Counted from the first letter of the stretch, positions 48,220 to 57,387 are shown. The stretch is 64,000 nucleotides of DNA from Nostoc sp. HK-01 (GCA_003990705.1 AP018318.1:2297501-2361500), one strand, 5' to 3'. Numbers and translations are program-made. The notes: a model not told the origin generated them from the sequence alone.

Positions 48220-49896
48220 ATGAAACATCAAGGTTTTCATTTTTCTTCCGTAAAAAATATTTATTTTCTTTCTGGAAGAAACCTTAAATTTAATTTATCC
48301 TTAAAAGCCGGGTTGACAGCTTTGTTAGTAGCTGCAACTGGTTCTACATTATTGGTGGGTACAGCAAATGGTGGCGCTTCGCCCAGTGTTATGGCGCAAG
48401 CACCAGCAACGGCAAAGGTAATTTATGTCAACCCAACAACTGGTCAAAATAATACAGGTGCGGGTGCAACAGCAGCAGCACCTTACAAAACAATTAGCTT
48501 CGCCCTGACTCAAGCTCAACCAAGTACAGTTATTCGGCTTGCGCCTGGAACTTATAATCAAGAGGCTGGGGAAACATTTCCGCTGTTACTCAAATCAGGA
48601 GTGACAATTCAGGGTGATGAACCAAGTAAAGGTCAAGGCGTAATTATTACTGGTGCAGGTTTTTACACTAGCCGGACTTTTGCAAGACAAGAAATCACCA
48701 TCTTGGCTGATAATGATAGTGCAATCGCAGGTGTAACTGTGATTAACCCAACTCAACGTGGTACAGGTATTTGGGTAGAATCGACTAATCCCACTATCCA
48801 AAACAACACTTTTACCAACAATGGTAGAGAGGGTATATTTGTCACTGGTACAGGAAATCCGACCATCGAAGGCAATATCTTTGTCCAAAACAAAGGTAAT
48901 GGGATTTCCCTGGCTAAAGCGTCTCAAGGCATAGTCAGAAATAACTTATTTCAGGATACAGGTTTTGGTTTGGCGATCGGTGGTACTTCCACAACTTTAG
49001 TTGAAGGAAACCAAATCATCCAAAACCAAGACGGGTTGTTTATTTCCGACTCCGCTAAACCTGTACTCCGCAAGAATGTCATTCAAAATAATAAGCGAGA
49101 TGGCGTAGTTGCCATTACCACAGCGGAACCTAACCTGGGTACTAATGAAAATCCCGGTGGTAATCTCATTCGCGGTAATACGCGTTATGACGTAAACAAC
49201 GCCACTAAAACTAGTACCATCGTGGCTGTTGGTAATGACGTTGATCAGAAAAAAATCTTTGGGAAAGTAGATTTTGTTGCAGCTACAGTTGAACCACCAG
49301 CCGGCGGTGCTGTGGCCTTTAAAGATGTACCCAGCAATTTTTGGGCAAAAAGCTATATTGAAGCTTTAGCCTCACAAAATATTATTGCGGGATTTCCTGA
49401 TGGTACATTTAAACCCAATGAACCTGTAACTCGCGCCCAGTTTGCCACAATTATCACTAAAGCTTTAAATCCATCAGCTAAACGTAACGCTATCAACTTT
49501 CAAGACGTTCCTAGCAATTTTTGGGCTTTTGCTGCCATAAAATCTGCTTATCAAAGCCAATTTGTCTCCGGCTACCCCGATGGAAGTTTTAAACCACAGC
49601 AACAAATTCCCAGAGTGCAAGCACTAGTTGCGTTAGCCAATGGTTTAGGCTTAACTGCCAATAATCAAAATATTATTGGATTCTATAATGATGCGGCGCA
49701 AATTCCTAACTATGCACTTGGCCCAGTTGCGGCGGCTACTTCACGCCAATTAGTGATTAACTATCCCACAGTTAAACAGCTTGATCCTAATCGCCAAGCA
49801 ACTAGAGCCGAAGTCGCGGCTTTTGTTTACCAAGCACTAGTTAACGCTGGACGCGCTCAACCAATTAACTCACCTTATTTGGTAACAGTTCAGTAA
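48220..49896 (+). CDS. Exported DUF1565 beta-helix protein with S-layer homology domains
   Basis: 558 residues. An extended N-terminus of about 35 residues precedes a signal-like segment (LKAGLTALLVAATGSTLLVG, cleavage probably at VMAQA). Residues about 70-345 form a DUF1565/parallel-beta-helix region with repeated right-handed turns: IYVNPTTGQNNTG, TIRLAPGTYNQEAGETFPLL-like blocks, NPTIQNNTFTNNGREGIFV, NPTIEGNIFVQNKGNGISL. Three SLH motifs end the protein: FKDVPSNFWAKSYIEALASQ, FQDVPSNFWAFAAIKSAYQS and a degenerate third. SLH domains usually tether proteins to the cell wall or outer membrane surface; the beta-helix is typical of carbohydrate binding or lyase folds, though no catalytic residues are recognised. 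A G-rich/C-rich inverted repeat follows its stop codon. Confidence 0.9.
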   Translation: MKHQGFHFSSVKNIYFLSGRNLKFNLSLKAGLTALLVAATGSTLLVGTANGGASPSVMAQAPATAKVIYVNPTTGQNNTGAGATAAAPYKTISFALTQAQPSTVIRLAPGTYNQEAGETFPLLLKSGVTIQGDEPSKGQGVIITGAGFYTSRTFARQEITILADNDSAIAGVTVINPTQRGTGIWVESTNPTIQNNTFTNNGREGIFVTGTGNPTIEGNIFVQNKGNGISLAKASQGIVRNNLFQDTGFGLAIGGTSTTLVEGNQIIQNQDGLFISDSAKPVLRKNVIQNNKRDGVVAITTAEPNLGTNENPGGNLIRGNTRYDVNNATKTSTIVAVGNDVDQKKIFGKVDFVAATVEPPAGGAVAFKDVPSNFWAKSYIEALASQNIIAGFPDGTFKPNEPVTRAQFATIITKALNPSAKRNAINFQDVPSNFWAFAAIKSAYQSQFVSGYPDGSFKPQQQIPRVQALVALANGLGLTANNQNIIGFYNDAAQIPNYALGPVAAATSRQLVINYPTVKQLDPNRQATRAEVAAFVYQALVNAGRAQPINSPYLVTVQ

Positions 49897-49913
49897 AATT
49901 TTCTATTGAAACT

Positions 49914-49982
49914 GGGTGTAAGGGTATGGGGTGTAAGGGTTTTGCATAAATACACCCCTATGCCCCTATACTCTTTCACCCT
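49914..49982. repeat. Long inverted repeat after the SLH gene
   Basis: gggtgtaagggtatggggtg pairs with the later cacccctatgcccctatact and ctttcaccc, folding the 69 bases into a G/C-paired arm. It begins 18 bases after the stop codon, so it could end transcription, and the sequence class (ggggtgtagggg) is also a dispersed repeat. Confidence 0.55.
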
Positions 49983-50652
49983 TTTATTGCGTAAGTCATA
50001 AATAAAAATTGCAATTTTTATTACTACATTATTAACAGTAATAATTCCTAAAGTATTATTTTAATTAAGTGAGTTATACAACAAGCAGTGTACGTGTAGT
50101 AAACTAATTTACATATTATTATTTGTTTTTATAAGTAGTAGATATCCTAAATTATTAAGTAATAAAAATTGTTACCTGACGATGGAAATTGTTGGGAACT
50201 CATAGTAAAAAAGTGTAGTCGATGCAAACAAGCCAAATATGATACCAATTCAGAAAAATTAGGTTTTTGGTATCACCACAGATAAATGGAACTCTAAAAT
50301 TAAATTGACATTCTTCTGCGGAGACAGCAGATATGAGACTAGAAGTAAAATTCATAGTCTTTAATTACTGTTTTTAGATTTGAAGATGATGTCTGATAAG
50401 TATTGCAATTCAAGCAATACAGTTATTTATACTGCTCATAAATAGTAGTTTGTGAGTACTCGTAAAAGTATTTTTGTAAATACTTTCGGTAAGTTTTTTG
50501 TGGCAATTTTTTCAGAATTTGCCATCAATTTTGTATTGCTATATTTCAGAAAATAAAGATAATAATTGCAGATTTTATTAGAAATATTTTCCGAAATATG
50601 CAATATCAAATTTGGATCTAAATAATGTCTAATCACTCAATTTAGGTGAGTT
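49983..50652. other. Gene-free AT-rich region
   Basis: 670 bases without a gene ahead of the DUF4360 gene. It includes a hairpin GATACCAA...TTGGTATC near 50240-50275. No other structure or open frame of note. Confidence 0.4.
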
Positions 50653-51258
50653 ATGAACAATCAAAATATCAGGAAAACATCTATCAACTTTGTGAAAGCT
50701 TTTTTTGCAGGTGCAGTACTAATTACAGCTTCTGTTGGCCCTGCTTTTGCTGCTGACAAAGTTGAGATTCTGGGTGCAGGATATGGTGGTAACGGTTGTC
50801 CTGAAGGTTCTGCTAGTGTCAACGTGAGTCCTGATGGTCAAGAGTTAAGTATTCTCTTTGATCAGTTTATTGCTTTAGGAAATAAATCATCAGAAAGGCG
50901 TAAAAGTTGTAACTTGAGCATTCCCATTAAAGTGCCTCAAGGATTCCAAATTTCTCTTTATGATGCTGATTACCGTGGCTATGTCGCTCCTAGCACAACT
51001 GGGAGACTTAGAGCCGAATACTTTTTTGCGGGTCAACGTGGCCCTGTTTTCTCTCGGACATTCCGTGGCGAAACTGACTACAACGTTCGAGATCAGTTAG
51101 TGACTGTTGCTGATGTGTGGTCAAGCTGTGGCGATAGTGTAAATATGCGTGTCAATGCAGCTATGACTGCGAATGGAGCAGGTATGGCAACTGTTGACTC
51201 CTTTGACCTAGCTCACCGCGGATTAGTGTATCACATCAAATATCGCCGATGTCGTTAG
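50653..51258 (+). CDS. Exported DUF4360 protein
   Basis: 201 residues with a signal peptide (VKAFFAGAVLITASVGPAFA, cleavage before ADKVEIL). The mature protein matches the DUF4360 pattern: GAGYGGNGCPEGSASVNVSP, then ELSILFDQFIALGN, SCNLSIPIKVPQGFQISLYD and a closing disulfide-like Cys in YRRCR. Cysteines at C-P-E, S-C-N-L, S-S-C-G-D and R-R-C-R could form two disulfides in the periplasm. The family is widespread in bacteria and fungi; the function is not established. The gene is preceded by a good aggtgag close to the ATG and is followed by a strong terminator. Confidence 0.88.
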   Translation: MNNQNIRKTSINFVKAFFAGAVLITASVGPAFAADKVEILGAGYGGNGCPEGSASVNVSPDGQELSILFDQFIALGNKSSERRKSCNLSIPIKVPQGFQISLYDADYRGYVAPSTTGRLRAEYFFAGQRGPVFSRTFRGETDYNVRDQLVTVADVWSSCGDSVNMRVNAAMTANGAGMATVDSFDLAHRGLVYHIKYRRCR

Positions 51259-51436
51259 ATGGCTGGAAAACGAGGAGCTAATCAACTCTAAACTTCAATA
51301 GTACTGGTTAAAACTGCGATCGTACTCTTAGAGGATGTTTTCAAAATCTTCTGAACTGTAGCAAAAAGTTTTAGATCCTCTTTCACCCCCACACCCAGTC
51401 TCAACAGACAATCCTTGTGCGTAAGTTCTGAGTATA

Positions 51437-51475
51437 AAAGCGCCAAGACTAACAAATTGCTAGTCTTGGCGCTTT
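51437..51475 (+). terminator. Rho-independent terminator
   Basis: AAAGCGCCAAGACTA (51437-51451) and TAGTCTTGGCGCTTT (51461-51475) form a perfect 15-bp stem with a 9-base loop and end in T residues. It lies 179 bases after the DUF4360 stop. Confidence 0.8.
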
Positions 51476-51501
51476 CGATTTTGTAGTTTTTCTTAAATCC
51501 A

Positions 51502-51574
51502 GGGTCTTTATGCCTTATTTGACCCTATCTATATATTATGTGTTTATCTTCAGGGTCTTTATATTGGCTGACCC
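51502..51574. repeat. Two tandem small hairpins with GGGTC / GACCC arms
   Basis: GGGTCTTTAT...TTTGACCC (51502-51525) and GGGTCTTTAT...GCTGACCC (51553-51574) are 51 bases apart, each preceded by cag or ccag. They lie in a 500-base gap (51259-51766) that otherwise shows only the terminator above and AT-rich DNA. Confidence 0.5.
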
Positions 51575-51766
51575 CGTTTGAACAATTTCTAGTTTCTCAA
51601 AAATTTTGAGTTTTTCTAATTTCCTCATATTTTTTTTATATTTTCTTTCTTTGTATTGCATGTTATCTCCAAAGGTCAAGAAAAGTTAAAAACGTATAGA
51701 TATATAAATTTATCTGCACAGCTTACCACGGTAGCTATAACCCTAAACAAACACCAAATACAGGGG

Positions 51767-52036
51767 CTATTTAGGTAGTTGAGGACGTTTTTCCCAGCGC
51801 CACAAAAAAGCCATCAAAGCTACTATTCCTAGTTGCAATGCCAAATTAGGTAAAGCGCTGTCAAGTTCTCTACCAGCAAGGACGCGAAAAAAGAAGACAA
51901 ATGCGCCAATAAAACCAGAAGCACCCACACCAATGTAGATAAATTGCCGCAAGCCGCGATAAGGAGTTGCTACTTCTGCTTTTAAACGGGCATATTGTTC
52001 TGGATTAAGGCGGGTTTTGGGATTTGGTTCTACCAT
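51767..52036 (-). CDS. DUF3493 membrane protein
   Basis: 89 residues. Begins MVEPNPKTRLNPEQYARLKA, then EVATPYRGLRQFIYIGVGAS with a first transmembrane helix (GFIGAFVFFFRVLAG) and a second (LALQLGIVALMAFLWRWEK). The L..E...PYR.LR.f.Y...a.s.fiG pattern is the DUF3493 signature, conserved in cyanobacteria and plants, with links to thylakoid photosystem assembly proposed for plant relatives. Molecular function not established. Divergent from the tRNA gene, 33 bases away. Confidence 0.85.
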   Translation of the reverse strand: MVEPNPKTRLNPEQYARLKAEVATPYRGLRQFIYIGVGASGFIGAFVFFFRVLAGRELDSALPNLALQLGIVALMAFLWRWEKRPQLPK

Positions 52037-52069
52037 CTGTAAATAATGCTATAATCTCTATTCGTGTAT

Positions 52070-52141
52070 GCCGATGTGGCTCAGTGGTAGAGCAGCTGAT
52101 TCGTAATCAGCAGGCCACGGGTTCAAATCCCGTCATCGGCT
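52070..52141 (+). tRNA. tRNA-Thr (anticodon CGT)
   Basis: 72 bases fold as a complete cloverleaf: acceptor GCCGATG / CATCGGC, D arm with GGCTCAGTGGTAGAGC, anticodon stem GCTGA / TCAGC around loop TTCGTAA with anticodon CGT at 52102-52104, and T arm with GGGTTCAAATCCC. CCA is not encoded. It reads ACG codons. Its last base is 1 base from the stop codon of the convergent M42 peptidase gene. Confidence 0.97.
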
Positions 52142-52142
52142 T

Positions 52143-53186
52143 TTATTCTGTGAGAGTTTCACAAAAGCCTTTTAATAGATTAATACAGTTAGCGATCGCA
52201 CCTAAATGAGCAATTTCATAACCGTGGGTGTTTTGTGTGGGAAATGCTAAACAAGCAGCACGACCGACATGACCAAATTTCATCGCAATTGAGGCATCAC
52301 TACCAAAACCGCTGATGATGGCTAATTGTACAGATATATCTAATTGCTTGGCAGAACGGCACAATTGCAGATTCAAGTTTTCATCATATATGCCATAGGC
52401 ATCTTGAGACAGCAGTACCGGATTTTCCCCATCTTGAATGGGATATTCCGGTGATAAAGGACAAATTTCTAAAGCAATCAAAGCATCTAACTGCTGATTT
52501 TGGGTAAAAAATAACGCCCCAATTGCGCCGACTTCTTCTTTGGCTGAGGCGACTAAATACACATTACAAACTGGCTGCTTCAATATTTGGGCTAAAGCTA
52601 AAAGAATCGCCACAGAAGCTTTATTATCTAAGGTATAACTGGCAATGTGATCATTTAACCGAATGGGATGTTTGCGATGCTTGCCAACTACCATTCTGGT
52701 TCCTGGTCGAATACCTGCGGCTTCTAATTCAGCAGTGGTGCGTTTAGTTTCAATCCAGGCATTTTCCCATTTTACAGGTGTATCTTCTTGCTGAACTTTT
52801 TGGGGAGATTCGTGAGAGACATGGCGAGAACCAAAGCTGAGAATACCGGGAATAGTTTCATTATCGCCGAGTAAATCAACAACACCTTCACCGTAAACCC
52901 AAGGATAAGCACCGCCAAGTTTGCGGACTTCTACTCTACCTGCATCGCCGATGGTTTTGACAATTGCGCCAATTTCATCTTTATGAGCCGTAATAGCGAT
53001 CGCTCTATTAGGGTCTTTTCCAGGAATTTTAGCAATAATATTGTCAGCGCGATCGCTCCAAACTTCTACTCCCAACTCGGCAAATTGCTGAAGTAAAAAT
53101 TCGTTAATCTCAGTTTCTGCACCACTAGGGGAATGGTGCATGACTAGTTCTTCAATAATCTTAAATAGCTGTTCGTAATCCCACAT
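52143..53186 (-). CDS. M42 family metallopeptidase (aminopeptidase/endoglucanase type)
   Basis: 347 residues. The N-terminal start is MWDYEQLFKIIEELVMHHSP with SGAETEINEFL. Metal-binding and catalytic motifs of family M42 are visible: IAITAHKDEIGAIV (His, Asp), ASYTLDNKASVAILLAL (Asp), LVASAKEEVGAIGALF (the Glu-Glu pair) and NTHGYEIAHLGAIANC (C-terminal His). Members form large tetrahedral assemblies and remove N-terminal residues from peptides. Cytosolic. It is convergent with the tRNA-Thr gene, leaving only 1 base between stop codon and tRNA. Confidence 0.93.
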   Translation of the reverse strand: MWDYEQLFKIIEELVMHHSPSGAETEINEFLLQQFAELGVEVWSDRADNIIAKIPGKDPNRAIAITAHKDEIGAIVKTIGDAGRVEVRKLGGAYPWVYGEGVVDLLGDNETIPGILSFGSRHVSHESPQKVQQEDTPVKWENAWIETKRTTAELEAAGIRPGTRMVVGKHRKHPIRLNDHIASYTLDNKASVAILLALAQILKQPVCNVYLVASAKEEVGAIGALFFTQNQQLDALIALEICPLSPEYPIQDGENPVLLSQDAYGIYDENLNLQLCRSAKQLDISVQLAIISGFGSDASIAMKFGHVGRAACLAFPTQNTHGYEIAHLGAIANCINLLKGFCETLTE

Positions 53187-53375
53187 TCAATTTTCGATTT
53201 TGGATTTTAAATTTATATATATTCCATAAATAAATTCCCAGGCTACCCCAAGGGTACTTTAGATGCACATACATTTTTAAACTGTGGATTTTGGATGTTG
53301 AATTTACTATCCAAAACCTAAAATTATTCTGTTTCCTGCCTTATCCTAACGATAAATATTCACGCTGACTTAATT

Positions 53376-54152
53376 ATGCAAGCAATATCTGTACAAAAGC
53401 CCAACGCACCCCAACCACCAACATTTAGTTCAATTACAGAAGAACGTCTGCACCGCAAACAGCGATTAGCCGCAGCATTACGCCTATTTTCCCGCTATGG
53501 TTTTGATGAGGGAATAGCAGGTCATATCACAGCACGCGACCCAGAAACACCCGAACACTTTTGGGTGAACCCTTTTGGAATGCACTTTGGTTTAATTCGC
53601 GTCAGTGACTTAATTTTAGTTAACCAAGAAGGTGAGGTTATTATAGGCGATCGCCCAGTTAATCGGGCTGCTTTTGCCATACATTCCCAAATTCATGCAG
53701 CTAGACCTGATGCTGTAGCGGCTGCTCATGCTCATTCTATCTATGGTAAAAGTTGGTCGAGTCTTGGTCGTTTGCTTGACCCCCTCACCCAAGATGCTTG
53801 TAGTTTTTACCAAGACCACAGCTTATTTGATGACTATACAGGTGTCGTGCTTGACCCGCAAGAAGGCCAGCGGATAGCCCAAACCCTCGGACAAAACAAA
53901 GCCATTATCCTTAAAAACCACGGCTTACTTACAGTTGGTCATACAGTTGATGAAGCTGCTTGGTGGTTCATTACAATGGAGCGTTCTTGTCAAGCACAGT
54001 TATTGGCTGAGGCCGCTGGTAAACCTAGCCCAATCAAACATGAGTATGCGGAGATAGCGCACTCTCAAGTTGGTTCACACAACTTAGGTTGGTTTAGCTT
54101 TCAACCTTTATACGAGATGGTTGTACGTCAAGAACCTGACTTGTTGGAGTGA
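53376..54152 (+). CDS. Class II aldolase/adducin family protein
   Basis: 258 residues. Features of the zinc-dependent class II aldolase fold are present: RKQRLAAALRLFSRYGFDEG, AGHITARDPE, HFWVNPFGMHFGLI, then the metal-binding HAAR...AAAHAHSIYGKSW and NHGLLTVGHTVDEAAWW. The family includes fuculose-phosphate aldolase and related lyases; substrate is not predictable from the sequence alone. An N-terminal extension of about 25 residues (QAISVQKPNAPQPPTF) precedes the domain. Its last 59 bases overlap the 3' end of the minus-strand GDSL hydrolase gene. Confidence 0.92.
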   Translation: MQAISVQKPNAPQPPTFSSITEERLHRKQRLAAALRLFSRYGFDEGIAGHITARDPETPEHFWVNPFGMHFGLIRVSDLILVNQEGEVIIGDRPVNRAAFAIHSQIHAARPDAVAAAHAHSIYGKSWSSLGRLLDPLTQDACSFYQDHSLFDDYTGVVLDPQEGQRIAQTLGQNKAIILKNHGLLTVGHTVDEAAWWFITMERSCQAQLLAEAAGKPSPIKHEYAEIAHSQVGSHNLGWFSFQPLYEMVVRQEPDLLE

Positions 54153-55194
54153 AAGCCAGTTTCTTTTGTTGGCGCTTGAGTCTAGCGAATGCAACTACAG
54201 CACCAAGCGTCAACAACCCTAAAGACACAGAAGGTTCGGGAACAGGTGTTGCTGACTGTCTTAACTGTTGATAAGCATAATCTCCCAATATTTTATGAGC
54301 AGTCGTTGTTGGATGCTGGTTATCCCAAAATAAATAATCTTCTGGGTTATTACATAAGGTTGGCGGAGTAGCATTCAAATCTAAACAAGGATTTTCTGCA
54401 TCAGTAAAACCTAATGCTGCGGGGTTGCTGAAGAGAGAATAGACATCTAAAGGAATAACATCTAAATCTAGAAGCGGATTTTGGTCAAACTGTTTGATAA
54501 GTTCCGCTAGTCCTGCATTATGTGCCAGTGTTAATTCACTGAGTCTTTGAGACTCTCCTGCTGTGCGGGCTGCTGGTGTAATCCCTAAATCTGGTAAGTT
54601 AGGTACTAGTAATTTTTTAACTCCCAAACCTGCTAGAGCTTGCAATGTATCTGCTAAATTCCCTAAAGTTTCATTAGGGGTGAGACGTGGCTGAAAGCTA
54701 CCTAAAGTAGGTAGGTAATCATTTGCTCCAGCCCACAATATGTAAAGTGCATTTGGGTCAGCTTGAGGCTGATTATTTAGCAAACTTTGGAATGCTCCAA
54801 CCTGTTGTGGTAAACCTGGCAGTCCTGCCAATTCAGGAATAGTTAGAGATATGGTATTGTCAGGTGTTGTAGTCGCTCCTCCGAAGGCAAAGTTAATGCC
54901 ATCTATTGGTGGAAAACCTTGAGTAACTTTAAAAAAGGGGGTTGGAGATTCTAAGTTGAGTTTTTCAGCCAGTTCGTCTATCCAAACTGGGCCATTAGAA
55001 AAACGTCCTGGAAAGTATGGAGGCGGCGGAAACTCTGCACCCGGAATAAAAGCTGATACAGAATTGTATACGTTACCTGTGTCTGTAAGACTATCACCAA
55101 ATGCGTAAATACCAGTAAATTGAACAGCTGAAGCCTTCAAAGGAAGAATAACTGAAAATAAGACAAATCCTGCTGTTACAAGCTGTTTTTTCAT
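54094..55194 (-). CDS. PEP-CTERM SGNH/GDSL hydrolase
   Basis: 366 residues with a signal peptide (LVTAGFVLFSVILPLKASAV). The catalytic blocks of the GDSL family follow: AFGDSLTDTGNVYNS (nucleophile Ser), GFPPIDGINFAFGGA, LYILWAGANDYLPTLG, and the Asp/His pair in FWDNQHPTTTAHKILG. It should cleave lipid or carbohydrate esters outside the cytoplasm. The C-terminus has a PEP-CTERM sorting motif: VPEPSVSLGLLTLGAVVAFA plus the basic RLKRQQKK, which an exosortase would process. Unusually, about 21 more residues (LAFTPTSQVLDVQPSRIKVE) follow the basic cluster; this tail is encoded in the region overlapping the neighbouring aldolase gene. Confidence 0.9.
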   Translation of the reverse strand: MKKQLVTAGFVLFSVILPLKASAVQFTGIYAFGDSLTDTGNVYNSVSAFIPGAEFPPPPYFPGRFSNGPVWIDELAEKLNLESPTPFFKVTQGFPPIDGINFAFGGATTTPDNTISLTIPELAGLPGLPQQVGAFQSLLNNQPQADPNALYILWAGANDYLPTLGSFQPRLTPNETLGNLADTLQALAGLGVKKLLVPNLPDLGITPAARTAGESQRLSELTLAHNAGLAELIKQFDQNPLLDLDVIPLDVYSLFSNPAALGFTDAENPCLDLNATPPTLCNNPEDYLFWDNQHPTTTAHKILGDYAYQQLRQSATPVPEPSVSLGLLTLGAVVAFARLKRQQKKLAFTPTSQVLDVQPSRIKVES

Positions 55195-55537
55195 GTTTAT
55201 TTGAAGCCTTGGTTGTTGAGAATTTTTGTAAAATTCAATTATTAAAATTTACTGCTTCTAAACCGGGATTTTACATAGTACAGCACTAGTAAATTAGAAC
55301 AGAGGCATAGTAAATTTAAGTAATAATACTATCTAATATGACTGGCATCCGGTTCAGCCAACACCTAATACTGAAAACATTTATTGTATTTTTAGAATTA
55401 GGCGAGTTTTAAAAAGGTATCTTAAAATTTGTCTCAGTAAAATTAGCAGGGTAGATATTACTTACCTTGCTTTGGATTACAGATGATTACGGCAAGAGTT
55501 GTAGTGATACTCTGTGCCTTTTTATGGAAAATTGGTA
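55195..55537. other. Gene-free region between GDSL and SLH lipoprotein genes
   Basis: 343 AT-rich bases, presumably the promoter region of the GDSL hydrolase. No hairpin, repeat or RNA gene recognised. Confidence 0.4.
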
Positions 55538-56917
55538 TTATGTAGGCGATCGCTTTAACTTCAAAGCATCACTCGCTGATACCCCATCACCGACAGTGCC
55601 AAAATACCACAAAGCCGCCGCAGCCTCGGCACGAGTCACAGGTTTTTTCGGTTGAAACAGCGTCGTATAGCCAAACACCCGTCGAATATTTGATTGTTCA
55701 GCACTGGGGAAATCAGCCAAAATTGCCCGTAATGCCTTCGGGTCGATTTTCCCAACATCTTGAAAACCCCAAGTTTGTTTAACCGCATCCAAAGTGGCAG
55801 TAGGCAAAGCTTGGCGAGTATCTAACGGCACTTTCCACAAAATCAATTGTTCCCGTGTTAAAGGTGCATCTGGGCGAAATAAAACTGTGGTTGAGTCTCC
55901 CGACAAGGGACTGGGAATCAAGCCAGCCTCAGCTAGTCCCTGAATTGCAGGAAAATCTGCATCTGTTTTCGCTACATCACTAAAAGCAGGCTGCGTAGTT
56001 TCCGCTGCTAAACGTATCTGCTTGGCAGAATTGTTCGGATACATCGCATTGTTAGCAGCAACTAACCAACGCGCATACATTCGGCGGGTGATGATTTTCC
56101 CCGGTTCAAATAAGTTTGTGTTGCTGGAATTAGCCTTATTTGCTGAAGATTCAACCGACAACACACCCAATGCAGCTAAGTCTTGGATATGTTGACGTAA
56201 TTCTTGTGGCGCTTTGTTGAGGTCAGAAAATTCTTCAGATGTAGTTGTAGTTGCAGTGGTAGTTGAATTATTAGGCGTAGTGCTTGGTTGGGTGGTTGCA
56301 GTGTTAGGTGCTACTGGGCCAATAAACTGCGGATTGCCAGGTTGAGGCGTATTATTATTAGTTGTTGGTGTAGATTGCGCCGTATCAGCACTATTAGGCG
56401 CATAATCAATTACTAAACTAGTAGCTGTTTGTGGTTGATTCGGTGCAGCATTAGTAACTGATTGAGCTTGAATGGATACTTTCACTAGCAAATTATTGCG
56501 TCGTGCTTCAAAAGTACCAATATCATCGGCTGGTTGTTGTAAGATTTGCCAGCTATTATCCTGCAACTGGCTACGATAAAAGCTGGTAATAAAATTGCTG
56601 GGGTCGGAACTCAACCAGCGAGTTGATACTTGATTATTGGAACCACTCGCAGGCGTAACCTCCTGAAGTTTGGCATTGGAATATAACGGAATTTCTTTGG
56701 GAAAATCCGCAGGAAGCTGGACTGTTGCTGCGTTCTGTGCTGATTGTGGTTCGCCTTTATTAGTTTCACCAAAAACAACTGGGTTGTTTTGCAGTCGAGA
56801 ATCAGCCGCCAAAGATTCTTCCAAGCTTTTGGCGGTGGGATTGTTACTACAGGCTGTTAGGGAAGTAAGTAAAACAGCCAAACTTAATAAGGCGGCTGGA
56901 CGTTTGCAGAGAAGCAC
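55538..56917 (-). CDS. SLH-domain lipoprotein
   Basis: 459 residues from a GTG at 56917. A lipoprotein signal (ALLSLAVLLTSLTACSNN) with lipobox LTAC places Cys23 as the lipidated residue. Residues 60-165 form a beta-rich domain (ADFPKEIPLYSNAKLQEVTP, then STRWLSSDPSNFITSFYRSQ), followed by a Thr/Asn/Gln-rich linker (about 175-235). S-layer homology-like repeats cover the rest: LNKAPQELRQHIQDLAALGV with ITRRMYARWLVAAN, FSDVAKTDADFPAIQGLAEA with PLTREQLILWK, and GYTTLFQPKKPVTRAEAAAA. It is likely anchored in the envelope and binds cell-wall polymer. It is unrelated in domain order to the SLH protein at 48220. Confidence 0.88.
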   Translation of the reverse strand: MLLCKRPAALLSLAVLLTSLTACSNNPTAKSLEESLAADSRLQNNPVVFGETNKGEPQSAQNAATVQLPADFPKEIPLYSNAKLQEVTPASGSNNQVSTRWLSSDPSNFITSFYRSQLQDNSWQILQQPADDIGTFEARRNNLLVKVSIQAQSVTNAAPNQPQTATSLVIDYAPNSADTAQSTPTTNNNTPQPGNPQFIGPVAPNTATTQPSTTPNNSTTTATTTTSEEFSDLNKAPQELRQHIQDLAALGVLSVESSANKANSSNTNLFEPGKIITRRMYARWLVAANNAMYPNNSAKQIRLAAETTQPAFSDVAKTDADFPAIQGLAEAGLIPSPLSGDSTTVLFRPDAPLTREQLILWKVPLDTRQALPTATLDAVKQTWGFQDVGKIDPKALRAILADFPSAEQSNIRRVFGYTTLFQPKKPVTRAEAAAALWYFGTVGDGVSASDALKLKRSPT

Positions 56918-57128
56918 AAGCAGAAATTTATAAATTACGTGTCCATTTCTACCCTAGCGCAGACTGGCGAAAGTTCACGTTTGATTAGACAGATTAGATT
57001 TGCTGAAGCTCAAATACTATCGTAAATCTACTTATATTGATAATATCCATTTAAATGCTGTTCTGTAACTGTATAGCTTTCTGTGAATTGAAATTGGCTA
57101 GTAATGTGAATTCAACAGACTAAACCGT

Positions 57129-57275
57129 ATGAAACAGCAAAAAGCTCGACGCAGCCGAGGGGTAATTTTGACTCTTCAAGGCTGGGATAAACTGCAAGCT
57201 GCCAAAGCTCAAGCAGAATGGGAACAGAACGCTGGAGATAGCTTTTCATTAGAAGAACTGAGCGATCGCATCTGA
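57129..57275 (+). pseudogene. 48-codon N-terminal remnant of an HTH (vMAP/WD40-NACHT-type) protein
   Basis: The frame reads MKQQKARRSRGVILTLQGWD, KLQAAKAQAEWEQNAG and FSLEELSDRI before a TGA. The same motif opens many large cyanobacterial NACHT/WD40 or pentapeptide proteins, where it continues into a helix-turn-helix (ERTGL..NTISKVL in the versions I recall). Here it stops exactly where that helix should begin. No downstream partner gene follows on the plus strand, so it is most likely a decayed 5' end; a functional micro-protein cannot be excluded. No clear ribosome binding site. Confidence 0.6.
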
Positions 57276-57387
57276 TCAAAAAATATTTTTGTAATTTTGC
57301 TCCACCCAACTAAAAAGGAAGCATTACTATAATGCTTCCCTGGAAACTGGTCATTTGGGGTAAGTAACCCAGATTAATCTGATTTTT

